A stretch of 6,641 nt of DNA from Rhodospirillaceae bacterium (GTDB lineage: Bacteria; Pseudomonadota; Alphaproteobacteria; Rhodospirillales_A; Casp-alpha2): assembly GCA_003488105.1 (NCBI GenBank), contig DNMS01000057.1, positions 6,849 to 13,489 on the forward strand, read 5' to 3'. This document shows positions 1 to 5,651 of this stretch, piece by piece; within the stretch, counting starts at the first letter, position 1; the number at the start of each line of letters is the position of its first letter. The notes under the pieces are model-generated. The model made no database searches. It saw only the letters and a list, made by a program, of their open reading frames with translations, and was not told where the DNA came from. Both the position numbers and the translations under genes were made by a program.

Positions 1-39
1 GCCCGGCGTCGGTTCAGGAGAATCGGCGGGCTGCCCCAT
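1..39 (-). CDS. Possible 5' end of the next leftward gene (partial, edge of window)
   Basis: An ATG at 39 on the minus strand opens a frame that stays open to the window edge and reads MGQPADSPEPTPG. It lies 40 bases downstream of the mlaC-like stop, in the same direction, so it could be the next gene of that operon. Only thirteen codons are visible. The only ribosome-binding candidate is a weak GAAGG about 12 bases upstream. No family can be recognised, and the true start of the next gene may lie outside the window. Confidence 0.2.
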   Translation of the reverse strand, partial: MGQPADSPEPTPG

Positions 40-79
40 GACCGGAAAATACCTTCACTAGGATCAGCTGACGCCAGGA

Positions 80-706
80 TCAGCCGGCGGGCTTGGCCAT
101 TTCCCGCATTTTCTCCAGCAGGCTGTCGACGGAATTTCCGTTGTTCGAGATCACGGAATTGAATTCCTTCTGCTGGGTCAGGGCCATGGAGAGGCCGTTC
201 ACGATGATGTCGACGATCTTGAAGATATGCTGACCGTCGCGTTCGCCCACGCCGACGCGCCAGCTGACCTCGACCGGCTGGCCGCCGGGGCGCTTCAGCA
301 TGGTATGGACGATGAAATCGTTTTCCTGGCGCTTTTCGGCGCGGCTGATTTCCAAAGACTCACCGGAATAATCCTTGAAGCCGTCGACATAGCGTTCCAG
401 CAGCATGTTCTCGAACAGGGTCAGGTATTCCTCACGCTGTTCCGGGGTGGCGCGGCGCCAATGGCGGCCCAACACCCATTTACCGATGGATTTCACGGCG
501 AAGAAGTCATTCACCAGGGTGCGGAAACGTTCCTTGCGCACGTCTCGGGCGATGTCCTTCCCGGTCAGGGAACTAATCGCTGACGAGGCCATGGTGTTGA
601 CGAAGGTTTTGACTTCGTCCGTCGTCACTTCAGCGCACACGGCCCGCGGCGCGAACGCCATCAGGGCGGTGACCAGGAAAGCAGTAACTATATGACGCCT
701 TAGCAT
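80..706 (-). CDS. mlaC: MlaC/Ttg2D-family phospholipid-binding ABC transporter periplasmic protein
   Basis: This 208-residue protein matches the MlaC (Ttg2D, toluene tolerance) family. These soluble periplasmic proteins carry phospholipids between the outer-membrane MlaA complex and the inner-membrane MlaFEDB ABC transporter. The N-terminus is a Sec signal peptide: MLRR, a hydrophobic stretch to about residue 19, then a likely signal peptidase I site after AVCA (residue 25). Family landmarks are LVNDFFAVKSIGKWVLGRHWRRATPEQR (about 64-91), the LFENMLLERYVDGFKDYSG helix (97-115), KIVDIIVNGLSMALTQQKEF (163-182), and a C-terminal helix SVDSLLEKM. I chose the ATG at 706 because GGAGGAG lies 9 bases upstream and the signal peptide begins there. 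The frame extends to an ATG at 769, but that would put 21 non-hydrophobic residues ahead of the signal peptide. No mlaA, mlaD, mlaE or mlaF is visible, so the gene may act apart from its partners or they may lie to the left. HpnM of hopanoid clusters is a relative and an alternative identity. Confidence 0.88.
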   Translation of the reverse strand: MLRRHIVTAFLVTALMAFAPRAVCAEVTTDEVKTFVNTMASSAISSLTGKDIARDVRKERFRTLVNDFFAVKSIGKWVLGRHWRRATPEQREEYLTLFENMLLERYVDGFKDYSGESLEISRAEKRQENDFIVHTMLKRPGGQPVEVSWRVGVGERDGQHIFKIVDIIVNGLSMALTQQKEFNSVISNNGNSVDSLLEKMREMAKPAG

Positions 707-786
707 TGGAATCGTCTCCTCCAGGCGCGTTGCATACACCGGGCCATGCAGGTAGTTCAAGTACCACATGGCTCAATAAAAGTTCA

Positions 787-802
787 TCTGACCGTCATCA
801 GA
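787..802. promoter_or_regulatory. Nested inverted repeat in the divergent mlaC/HD-protein intergenic region
   Basis: TCTGA and TCAGA face each other across six bases, and inside them TGAC-C-GTCA forms a second, overlapping palindrome. The element sits in the 183-base region between two divergently transcribed genes. Just to its right is an AT-rich TATGAT (807-812), a possible -10 for the rightward HD-domain gene, though its -35 candidate (TTCATC, 783-788) is poor. A regulator-binding site controlling one or both genes is possible but is inferred only from symmetry and position. Confidence 0.25.
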
Positions 803-889
803 CCAATATGATAAAATTGATGGATTCCCGGAACAGCATCGCTCCAGGCCCCGTTCAGTGGACCTGATTCAGTTTACAGGAACCTGACC

Positions 890-1438
890 ATGACGAAAAA
901 TCCTCTCTCCGAAGCCCTTGAAACGTATCTTGATTTGGGCCGCCGCCCATACACCGAAGTGGTCTCGCAACTGGAACACGCGCTGCAATGCGCCTGGCTG
1001 GCGGAGCGGGAATCGGGTGATGGAGATCTGGTCGCCGCGGCCTTTCTGCACGACATCGGCCATATGATGCAGAAACACGGCCAGGGCGCGGCCGACCGTG
1101 GCATCAACGACAAGCACGAGGACATCGCCCGCGGCTGGGCCGACCGCCATTTCAACGCCCGCGTGGCCCAGGCCGTGGGGTTACATGTCGAGGCCAAGCG
1201 CTATCTCTGCGCCACACAGCCGGGCTATTTCGACACCCTGTCCCCGGCCTCGGTCAAATCCCTGGAATTACAGGGCGGGCCGATGAGCGCGGACGAGGTC
1301 ACGGCCTTCGAAGCCCTGCCCTATTACGAGGACGCGGTGAAAGTGCGCGAATGGGACGACCGGGCCAAGATCGCCGGCCTGGACACGCCGGACATCGACC
1401 ACTTCCGCCCCTACCTGGAACAGGCGTTGGCCGCCTAA
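890..1438 (+). CDS. PhnZ-like HD-domain protein (phosphonate-associated HDIG family, likely diiron oxygenase)
   Basis: This is a 182-residue HD-domain protein. Its ligand pattern fits the PhnZ/TmpB group, mixed-valent diiron oxygenases that cleave the C-P bond of 2-amino-1-hydroxyethylphosphonate or its trimethyl form, rather than ordinary HD phosphohydrolases. Visible candidate ligands are H30 in QLEHA, the HD pair H54-D55 in FLHDIGH, H76 in NDKHED, H99 in GLHVEAKRYL, and D156 or D157 in REWDDRAK. The spacing agrees closely with the PhnZ ligands (H34, H58, D59, H80, H104, D161). Y21 and E23 lie near the positions of PhnZ Tyr24/Glu27, which act in substrate binding. The start has AGGA eight bases upstream. 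No phosphonate transport gene or 2-oxoglutarate-dependent PhnY/TmpA hydroxylase is nearby, so the substrate is unknown. The fold is well supported; oxygenase rather than hydrolase activity is an inference from the ligands. Confidence 0.85.
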   Translation: MTKNPLSEALETYLDLGRRPYTEVVSQLEHALQCAWLAERESGDGDLVAAAFLHDIGHMMQKHGQGAADRGINDKHEDIARGWADRHFNARVAQAVGLHVEAKRYLCATQPGYFDTLSPASVKSLELQGGPMSADEVTAFEALPYYEDAVKVREWDDRAKIAGLDTPDIDHFRPYLEQALAA

Positions 1439-1469
1439 CCCCGAATGACCTGACGGCGCTTGTTGTTCG

Positions 1470-1516
1470 CGCAAATCGTCGTCGCGGGCCTGGGTTCGGC
1501 CCGCTCGGGATTTGCG
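1470..1516. terminator. Two-part hairpin between convergent genes, candidate bidirectional terminator
   Basis: An outer 8-bp stem (CGCAAATC at 1470-1477 with GATTTGCG at 1509-1516) encloses an asymmetric internal loop. Inside that is a perfect 7-bp stem (GCGGGCC at 1484-1490 with GGCCCGC at 1498-1504) with a seven-base loop. It lies between the stop of the rightward HD gene and the stop of the leftward DadA-like gene, ending one base short of the latter. The position suits a shared terminator. There is no T-run on either side, so it may work poorly as an intrinsic terminator and may instead protect 3' ends. Confidence 0.5.
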
Positions 1517-1517
1517 G

Positions 1518-2822
1518 CTAAAACCGGTCCGCCCGGAACGGCGTCAGGTCCACGTTCGGCGCCTCGCCCTTCAACAGCCGCGCGATCACGCGCCCCGTCG
1601 CCGGGCCGCAGGTCAGGCCCACGTGCTGATGGCCGAAGGCATGGAACAGCCCCGGCGCCACCGATGACGGGCCGAGCACGGGCAGGCTGTCCGGCAGGGT
1701 CGGGCGGAAGCCCATCCATTGCGTCGAAACCGCCGTCTTCACCCCGGGCAGCAGCCTGGGCACCAGATCGGTCATGACCTTTACCCGGGCGTAATCGGGC
1801 GCGGCCTCCAACCCCGCCAGTTCGACCGTGCCGGCCAGACGCAGGCCCATCTCCATGGGCGAGGCATAGAAGGCGCGGGCCTTCCAGCCGACGGCATGGT
1901 TCACCTGCACCCCCGGGTCGGCCAGGATGGCGTGGTAGCCGCGTTCGGTCCCCAATGGGATCTTCTCGCCCAGCAGGGCCGCCAGCTTGTGGGAAAAGGC
2001 CCCGGCGGCGAGCACGATGCGGTCCGCCTCAAGCACGCCCTCCGACGTCTCGATGCGGAAGCCGCCGTCGGCTTTCCGCGCCAGCCCCCGCACCTCCCCC
2101 TGTTGCAGGGTGCCGCCGCGCTTCACAAAGGTCTCGGCCAGGACCTTGGTCAGGCGGCCCGGGTTGGTCGTGGTGCCGCCGCCGAGCAGCGCATGGGCCC
2201 ATTTGAAATCGGGGCCGAGGGCCGGCTCCAGGTCCGTCAGTTCCTTGCGGTCGAGCGCCTGATACTTGATGCCGTAGGTCGCCCGGAACGCCAGGTCGGT
2301 CTCCGCCTTCTTGAAATCGGTCGCGTTGTCGTAGACCTGCAGCACCGGGTCGCGGCGCACCAGCTCGGGCGCCCCGGCCTCCGCCGCCAGGGCCCCATAG
2401 GCGTCGGAGCAGCCGATGGTCAGATGACGCATGGCGTCGGCGGCGCGGCGTTGGTGCGCGACGCTGGCGAAGCGCAGCATGCGCAGCAGCCAGGGCAGGA
2501 TATGGGGCAGCCGCGCCCAGCGGATGGTCAAGGGCCCCTTGGGGTCGATCAGATAGCCGGGCACATTGCGCAGCACTTCCGGCCCGAAGGTCGGCACGAA
2601 CGACCATTCGGCCAAGATGCCGGCGTTGCCGAAGGAACAGGCCTCCCCCGGTTCGATGCGGTCGATCAGGGTGACCTTGAACCCCTCCTTCACCGCCGCC
2701 AGGGCGCAGTTGACGCCGACGATGCCGGCGCCGATGACGCAGACCGTGGTTTCCCCCGGCGTGCCGCCTTGCGGGACGCTTTTGGAATTCTCGGGCTTGG
2801 GTTGAGAAATTGTCGCGGTCAT
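1518..2822 (-). CDS. DadA-like FAD-dependent D-amino-acid dehydrogenase (DAO superfamily)
   Basis: This 434-residue flavoprotein has the length and layout of the small subunit of D-amino-acid dehydrogenase (DadA; the E. coli protein is 432 residues). Such enzymes oxidise D-amino acids to 2-oxo acids and ammonia and pass electrons to the respiratory chain. The N-terminal FAD dinucleotide-binding fold is TVCVIGAGIVGVNCALAAVKEGFKVTLIDR, with GAGIVG at 31-36 and D54 as the acidic end. It is followed by the family motif CSFGNAGIL (62-70). The C-terminus has GFRPTLPDSLPVLG and the closing FAD motif HAFGHQHVGLTCGPATGRVIARLL. I prefer the ATG at 2822, with GGAG eight bases upstream. The in-frame ATGs at 2855 and 2879 would add 11 or 19 residues, but the first has no ribosome-binding site and the second only a weak, close TGGGG. 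The gene diverges from a second flavoenzyme 90 bases away. Glycine oxidase, sarcosine oxidase or hydroxyproline dehydrogenase relatives remain possible, so the substrate is not assigned. Confidence 0.88.
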   Translation of the reverse strand: MTATISQPKPENSKSVPQGGTPGETTVCVIGAGIVGVNCALAAVKEGFKVTLIDRIEPGEACSFGNAGILAEWSFVPTFGPEVLRNVPGYLIDPKGPLTIRWARLPHILPWLLRMLRFASVAHQRRAADAMRHLTIGCSDAYGALAAEAGAPELVRRDPVLQVYDNATDFKKAETDLAFRATYGIKYQALDRKELTDLEPALGPDFKWAHALLGGGTTTNPGRLTKVLAETFVKRGGTLQQGEVRGLARKADGGFRIETSEGVLEADRIVLAAGAFSHKLAALLGEKIPLGTERGYHAILADPGVQVNHAVGWKARAFYASPMEMGLRLAGTVELAGLEAAPDYARVKVMTDLVPRLLPGVKTAVSTQWMGFRPTLPDSLPVLGPSSVAPGLFHAFGHQHVGLTCGPATGRVIARLLKGEAPNVDLTPFRADRF

Positions 2823-2912
2823 GGGCGGGGCTCCGGCTTGTCGTTGGGCGGCCATCGTGGCAAATATGACCGGAAACATCCCCAGTGACCATCGCCTTCA
2901 AGGAATACGATC
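2823..2912. promoter_or_regulatory. Divergent intergenic region between two flavoenzyme genes
   Basis: These 90 bases must hold the 5' signals of both the leftward DadA-like gene and the rightward FAD-linked oxidase gene. Ribosome-binding sites are visible at both ends: GGAG on the minus strand at about 2831-2834, and AAGGA on the plus strand at 2900-2904. Two TGACC copies lie 19 bases apart (from 2867 and 2886) and could be half-sites of a shared regulator, but five-base repeats are weak evidence. I could not identify a convincing -35/-10 pair. Confidence 0.4.
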
Positions 2913-4340
2913 ATGGCCGACGGCGCCCATATGCCCCCTCTTCCCGAAACCGTGCGCACCGCGCTGAAAAACGCCGTGGGCGACAAGGGCTGGTACGAGA
3001 CGCCCGCCGACATGGCCCCCTACCTGGCGGAGGAGCGCAATTACTACCACGGCGAAAGCCCGCTGGTGCTGCGCCCCGCCAATACGGAAGAAGTCTCCAA
3101 GATCGTCACCATCTGCGCCGAACACGGCGTGACGATTACCCCCCAGGGCGGCAATACGGGCCTGTGCGGCGGGGCGGTCGCCCAGGGCGGCGTGCTGGTC
3201 AACCTGGGCCGCATGAATGCGGTGCGCGAGATCGACCCCGTCAACGCGACCATGACGGTCGAGGCCGGCTGTATTCTGAAAGAGATTCAAGACAAGGCCG
3301 AGGCCGCCGGGCTTCTGTTCCCGCTCTCCCTCGCCGCCGAGGGGACCTGCCAGATCGGCGGGAATCTCTCGACCAACGCCGGCGGCATTCAGGTGCTGCG
3401 CTACGGCAACGCCCGCGATCTGGTGCTGGGGCTGGAGGTCGTCACGGCCGACGGCCGCGTGTGGAACGGGCTGCGCGGCATCCGCAAGAACAACACGGGC
3501 TATGACCTGAAGCATATCTTCATGGGCGCGGAGGGCACGCTCGGCATCATCACCGCCGCCGTCCTGAAACTGTTCCCCCGCCCGGCCGAGACGACGACCG
3601 CCATGGTCGCGGCGGAAACCCCGGCCCACCTCTCGGCTCTCTTGACGCGCCTGAAGGCCGCGACGGGCGATCAGGTGACCAGCTTCGAATATATCTGCCG
3701 CGCCCCCATGGACGCCGTGTTCGAACACATCCCGGGCAGCCAGGACCCGTTCACGGAACGCCATGAACACCACGCGCTGATCGAATTGGCGTCGGGGCAG
3801 AAGGGCGTGATCCGGGATTTGGCCGAAACGGCCCTCGGCGAAGCCTTCGAGGCGGGCGAGATCATCGACGCCGTGCTGGCCGAAAGCGGCGAGCAGGCGG
3901 CGCGGCTGTGGAACATCCGGGAAAGCATTCCCGAGGCCTTGAAGCACTGCGGCCCCTCGGCCAAGCACGACATTTCCGTGCCTGTCTCCAAAATCCCGGA
4001 ATTCCTCGCCAAGGCCGACCCGCATGCGGAAAAGGTCATCCCCGGCGTCACCATCATGGCCTTCGGCCACATGGGCGACGGCAACCTGCACTACAACCTG
4101 GTGATGCCCAAGGACACGACGCCCGAGGATGCGGAGCGCCTGCGCAACGAAGTGCCCCCCGGCGTGCACGACATCGCCGATAGCCTCGGCGGCTCCTTCT
4201 CCGCCGAACACGGCATCGGACTTCTGAAGGTGCACGAAATGGAACGCTACAAGACGGACGTGGAAAAACACATGCTCCGCAGCATCAAAGCCGCGCTCGA
4301 CCCCAAGGGCATCATGAATCCGGGGAAGGTGGTGCCTTGA
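2913..4340 (+). CDS. FAD-linked oxidase, GlcD/D2HGDH-like 2-hydroxyacid dehydrogenase
   Basis: This 475-residue protein is a complete member of the VAO/PCMH flavoprotein family (FAD_binding_4 plus FAD-oxidase C domain). The family includes glycolate oxidase subunit GlcD, D-lactate dehydrogenase and D-2-hydroxyglutarate dehydrogenase. The pyrophosphate-binding loop is PQGGNTGLCGGA (77-88). A second FAD-contact region is GTCQIGGNLSTNAGG (144-158), followed by KNNTGYDLKHIFMGAEGTLGIIT (192-214). The C-terminal domain has the metal-binding GHMGDGNLHYN (H386, H393) and SAEHGIGLLK (E432, H433), and ends with ALDPKGIMNPGK as is typical of the family. The start has AAGGA eight bases upstream (2900-2904). 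The metal-site motifs and short length, with no cysteine-rich iron-sulfur extension, favour a stand-alone D2HGDH/D-lactate dehydrogenase over the multi-subunit GlcDEF enzyme. It probably oxidises a D-2-hydroxyacid and feeds electrons to an electron-transfer flavoprotein or quinone. Pairing with the DadA-like gene suggests a shared catabolic role, which is inference. Confidence 0.9.
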   Translation: MADGAHMPPLPETVRTALKNAVGDKGWYETPADMAPYLAEERNYYHGESPLVLRPANTEEVSKIVTICAEHGVTITPQGGNTGLCGGAVAQGGVLVNLGRMNAVREIDPVNATMTVEAGCILKEIQDKAEAAGLLFPLSLAAEGTCQIGGNLSTNAGGIQVLRYGNARDLVLGLEVVTADGRVWNGLRGIRKNNTGYDLKHIFMGAEGTLGIITAAVLKLFPRPAETTTAMVAAETPAHLSALLTRLKAATGDQVTSFEYICRAPMDAVFEHIPGSQDPFTERHEHHALIELASGQKGVIRDLAETALGEAFEAGEIIDAVLAESGEQAARLWNIRESIPEALKHCGPSAKHDISVPVSKIPEFLAKADPHAEKVIPGVTIMAFGHMGDGNLHYNLVMPKDTTPEDAERLRNEVPPGVHDIADSLGGSFSAEHGIGLLKVHEMERYKTDVEKHMLRSIKAALDPKGIMNPGKVVP

Positions 4341-4429
4341 GATGAAAAATCGGGATCAATTAAATATAAATAACAGTATATTTTCATAATATAAATACAT
4401 ATTAAATAATTATTAATGCAGTATTTTAA
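4341..4429. other. Very AT-rich intergenic segment with short palindromes
   Basis: Composition drops abruptly after the oxidase stop: by hand count 4381-4440 has only 6 G or C in 60 bases. The segment separates two convergent genes. It contains TATATT/AATATA (4377-4382 and 4388-4393, five-base loop) and the palindrome AATAATTATT (4405-4414). These pairings are expected often in DNA this AT-rich, so I do not call a terminator. The segment marks the left edge of foreign-looking DNA. Confidence 0.6.
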
Positions 4430-4900
4430 TTATTTCTTTTTTCGTGAACTTTCTGTTCTCATAAATTTTTTTACAGATACTTTTTGATAGTTAAGATCAA
4501 TCGCAAATTCAGCCATACCGCTGCTGTTATACCAATAGATAAAATCCACTGAATTCCTATTTATATCCTCATCATAAAACTCCTTAAATTGACCCGTCAT
4601 TGTATCAAGATAACTTTCGTCTAATGGTTCAAACCACTCACGATCATACCAACTAATAGACATGCCAACGTGTAAAAGGCGTTCAATTCTTGACACATTC
4701 CAGAACGGTTTAATGCCGACTACATTCATATCTGGGAGCCAAGTTTTTGCAGTTTTAATTCTTGCGGCAGGGTTAATAGATTTTCCTATTTTATACTTTC
4801 CGTCATTCTCAAATATGTAGATGTATCCTGGATCAATTGGCTTCACGCCAAAATTCCCAATCCACGGCTCAGAAACCCATGTTTTTTTGTATTCTGCCAC
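4430..4900 (-). CDS. GIY-YIG / T5orf172 (MUG113-like) nuclease-domain protein
   Basis: This 156-residue protein carries a GIY-YIG-type fold of the T5orf172/MUG113 kind, found in many phage and island proteins. The signature is GYIYIF (25-30) followed by YKIGKS-INPAAR (36-47), with R47 the conserved arginine. It continues with a glutamate and histidine in IERLLH (72-77), matching the E..LH step of the family, and REWFEP (87-92). The remaining 60 or so residues match nothing I recognise and end in a basic tail, SSRKKK. The start is a GTG, because an in-frame TGA at 4904-4906 closes the frame upstream and the next ATG would remove the signature. Its first base is the last base of the toxin's TAG, and no clear ribosome-binding site is seen, so translation may be coupled to the toxin gene. 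Codons are far more AT-rich than in the neighbours (4501-4560 has 23 G+C of 60), pointing to recent acquisition. Nuclease activity is inferred from the fold. Confidence 0.75.
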   Translation of the reverse strand: MAEYKKTWVSEPWIGNFGVKPIDPGYIYIFENDGKYKIGKSINPAARIKTAKTWLPDMNVVGIKPFWNVSRIERLLHVGMSISWYDREWFEPLDESYLDTMTGQFKEFYDEDINRNSVDFIYWYNSSGMAEFAIDLNYQKVSVKKFMRTESSRKKK

Positions 4901-5190
4901 TATTCAACCAGTGCCATTACATCCTCACGGCCCAGCACCCGCATGATTTCCACGCCCCGACCTTCAATCCGATAATAAACAGAATGAGTGCCGTAGACGC
5001 TCCGCCGGTAGCCGGGTCGGATGTGATCGACAGCTGCATAGAGTGAGGGATCACCGGCGATGCGGTCGAACCGCGCGATCAGCCCGTCAAAATAACGGTC
5101 GGCCTGGGCCAAACCGAATTCCGTGATCCCTCGGCGATAAAGACGCGCCAAGTCATCCTCGGCGGCTAGGCTGAGTCTATAGCTTGCCAT
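4900..5190 (-). CDS. parE: ParE-like type II toxin (RelE/ParE superfamily)
   Basis: This 96-residue protein has the size and pattern of the ParE group of the RelE/ParE toxin superfamily. ParE members poison DNA gyrase, while RelE members cut mRNA on the ribosome. It opens with YRLSLAAEDDLARLYRRGITEFG, the usual beta strand and helical hairpin. It continues with ADRYFDGLIARFDRIAGDPSLYAAVDHIRPGYRRSVYGTHSVYYRIEGRGVEIMRVLGRED, where GYRRSVYGTHSVYYR and VEIMRVLGR are the conserved strands of the core sheet. It starts inside the antitoxin gene with a 14-base overlap (5177-5190), the normal arrangement for parDE. AAGGA lies only two bases before the ATG, so translation probably depends on ribosomes leaving the antitoxin gene. 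Its composition (36 G+C of 60 at 5101-5160) resembles the chromosome, unlike the next gene. The protein looks complete. The ParE label rests on pattern and on its ParD-like partner; its target is not shown by the sequence. Confidence 0.87.
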   Translation of the reverse strand: MASYRLSLAAEDDLARLYRRGITEFGLAQADRYFDGLIARFDRIAGDPSLYAAVDHIRPGYRRSVYGTHSVYYRIEGRGVEIMRVLGREDVMALVE

Positions 5191-5434
5191 CTTCCTTGAG
5201 AGCAGCCAGAACCGCGCGGCGAATATCTTCCGGTGACTTGTCGCTCATGCCGCCGCTTTCCGCCTCAACCAGCGCCGACCGGATGCGCGCGATCTCGTCG
5301 GCGCGCGTTTGCTTTTCGCGGATGGCTTCGCGGATCAGTTCGCTATCCGTAGCGTAATTACCACTGGCGAGTTGCCCCTGAATCCAGGCTTCCTGCTGGT
5401 CGGTAACCGTGATGCTTTTCTTGACCATGGACAT
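5177..5434 (-). CDS. parD: ParD-like type II antitoxin (ribbon-helix-helix, CC2985 family)
   Basis: This 85-residue protein fits the ParD antitoxin family. The N-terminus KKSITVTDQQEAWIQGQLASGNYATDSELIREAIREKQTR is a ribbon-helix-helix DNA-binding domain, with the strand SITVT first and the characteristic GNYATDSELIREAI step next. The C-terminal half (ALVEAESGGMSDKSPEDIRRAVLAALKEDG) is the usual charged, flexible part that wraps the toxin. The frame is open much further upstream, but that extension translates the palindromic repeat at 5505-5565 and is not protein-like. Of the two ATGs at 5434 and 5428 I prefer 5434, with GAGG ten bases upstream; the true start could be either. As with other ParD proteins, the antitoxin is expected to repress its own promoter, alone and better with bound toxin. 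Confidence 0.85.
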   Translation of the reverse strand: MSMVKKSITVTDQQEAWIQGQLASGNYATDSELIREAIREKQTRADEIARIRSALVEAESGGMSDKSPEDIRRAVLAALKEDGKL

Positions 5435-5473
5435 GGCGTCAAGCCCTCGTGCGATCCATTCGATATGGCGGTC

Positions 5474-5509
5474 GGATTTTATCCTACCACGCATATCCCA
5501 TTCCGTCAC
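5474..5509 (-). promoter_or_regulatory. Predicted toxin-antitoxin promoter with overlapping operator-like palindrome
   Basis: On the minus strand GTGACG (5504-5509) stands as a -35 element, 17 bases before TAGGAT (5481-5486) as a -10. Each matches the sigma-70 consensus at four of six positions. GGATAAAATCC (5474-5484), an inverted repeat of GGAT/ATCC, overlaps the -10 and could be a half-operator for the ribbon-helix-helix antitoxin. The -35 falls in the end of the palindromic repeat at 5505-5565. The leader to the antitoxin ATG is about 40 bases. Confidence 0.4.
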
Positions 5510-5565
5510 CCCCGGGCTTGATCCGGGGATCCAGGGGCGTGGATTCCCGCTTTCGCGGGAATGAC
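5505..5565. repeat. Dispersed palindromic repeat (GTCAT-CCCGCGAAAGCGGGAAT type)
   Basis: The 61-base element is bounded by GTCA (5505-5508) and TGAC (5562-5565) in opposite orientation. It holds two hairpins: CCCCGG/CCGGGG (5510-5515 and 5523-5528, seven-base loop) and a perfect 8-bp ATTCCCGC/GCGGGAAT with a four-base loop (5543-5562). On the minus strand it translates as SRESGNPRPWIPGSSPGVT, a string familiar from spurious ORFs over intergenic repeats in alphaproteobacterial genomes. It is probably a REP-like mobile palindrome present in many copies. Only one copy is in this window, so its multicopy nature is from prior knowledge. Confidence 0.7.
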
Positions 5566-5573
5566 ATGGTCGC

Positions 5574-5635
5574 CTCATCGTCTCACTGCCTCAGTGGTTT
5601 TCTTGAAGGAACCACAGAGACGGTGAGGCAATGAG
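5574..5635. repeat. 62-base imperfect palindrome with 26-base arms
   Basis: The arms at 5574-5599 and 5610-5635 are inverted copies matching at 21 of 26 positions, around a ten-base loop. Both ends (CTCAT/ATGAG) and the loop-proximal part (GTGGTT/AACCAC) pair perfectly. The five mismatches lie between them, and two would be G-U pairs in a plus-strand RNA. Each arm contains two variants of the word YGYCTCAC, in opposite order in the two arms. It resembles the ACCACAGAGACxxxGAGG class of dispersed repeat. It lies nine bases from the previous palindrome. No protein is encoded here. Confidence 0.6.
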
Positions 5636-5651
5636 AAGACAGAAAGCGTGG

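Noticed and set aside
707..769. Longer start for the MlaC-like gene at the ATG at 769
   Set aside because: It would place 21 residues before the signal peptide, whereas the ATG at 706 has a strong GGAGGAG and begins the signal peptide directly.
1719..2888. Long 389-codon open frame on the plus strand opposite the DadA-like gene
   Set aside because: It is antisense to a well-conserved flavoprotein, rich in G, R, Q and A as expected of a GC-rich shadow frame, and has no recognisable domain.
2898..4271. Long 457-codon open frame on the minus strand opposite the FAD-linked oxidase
   Set aside because: The plus-strand protein has all family motifs from end to end. The antisense frame is a low-complexity product of third-position GC bias.
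4377..4414. Short palindromes as a terminator or replication origin iterons
   Set aside because: The stems consist only of A and T in DNA of about 10% G+C, where such pairings arise by chance. There is no iterated unit and no replication gene nearby.
5435..5578. Upstream extension of the antitoxin reading frame (48 more residues)
   Set aside because: The extension translates the palindromic repeat (SRESGNPRPWIPG) and the promoter region. The protein family begins at MSMVKKSITVT, and a GAGG ribosome-binding site precedes that ATG.
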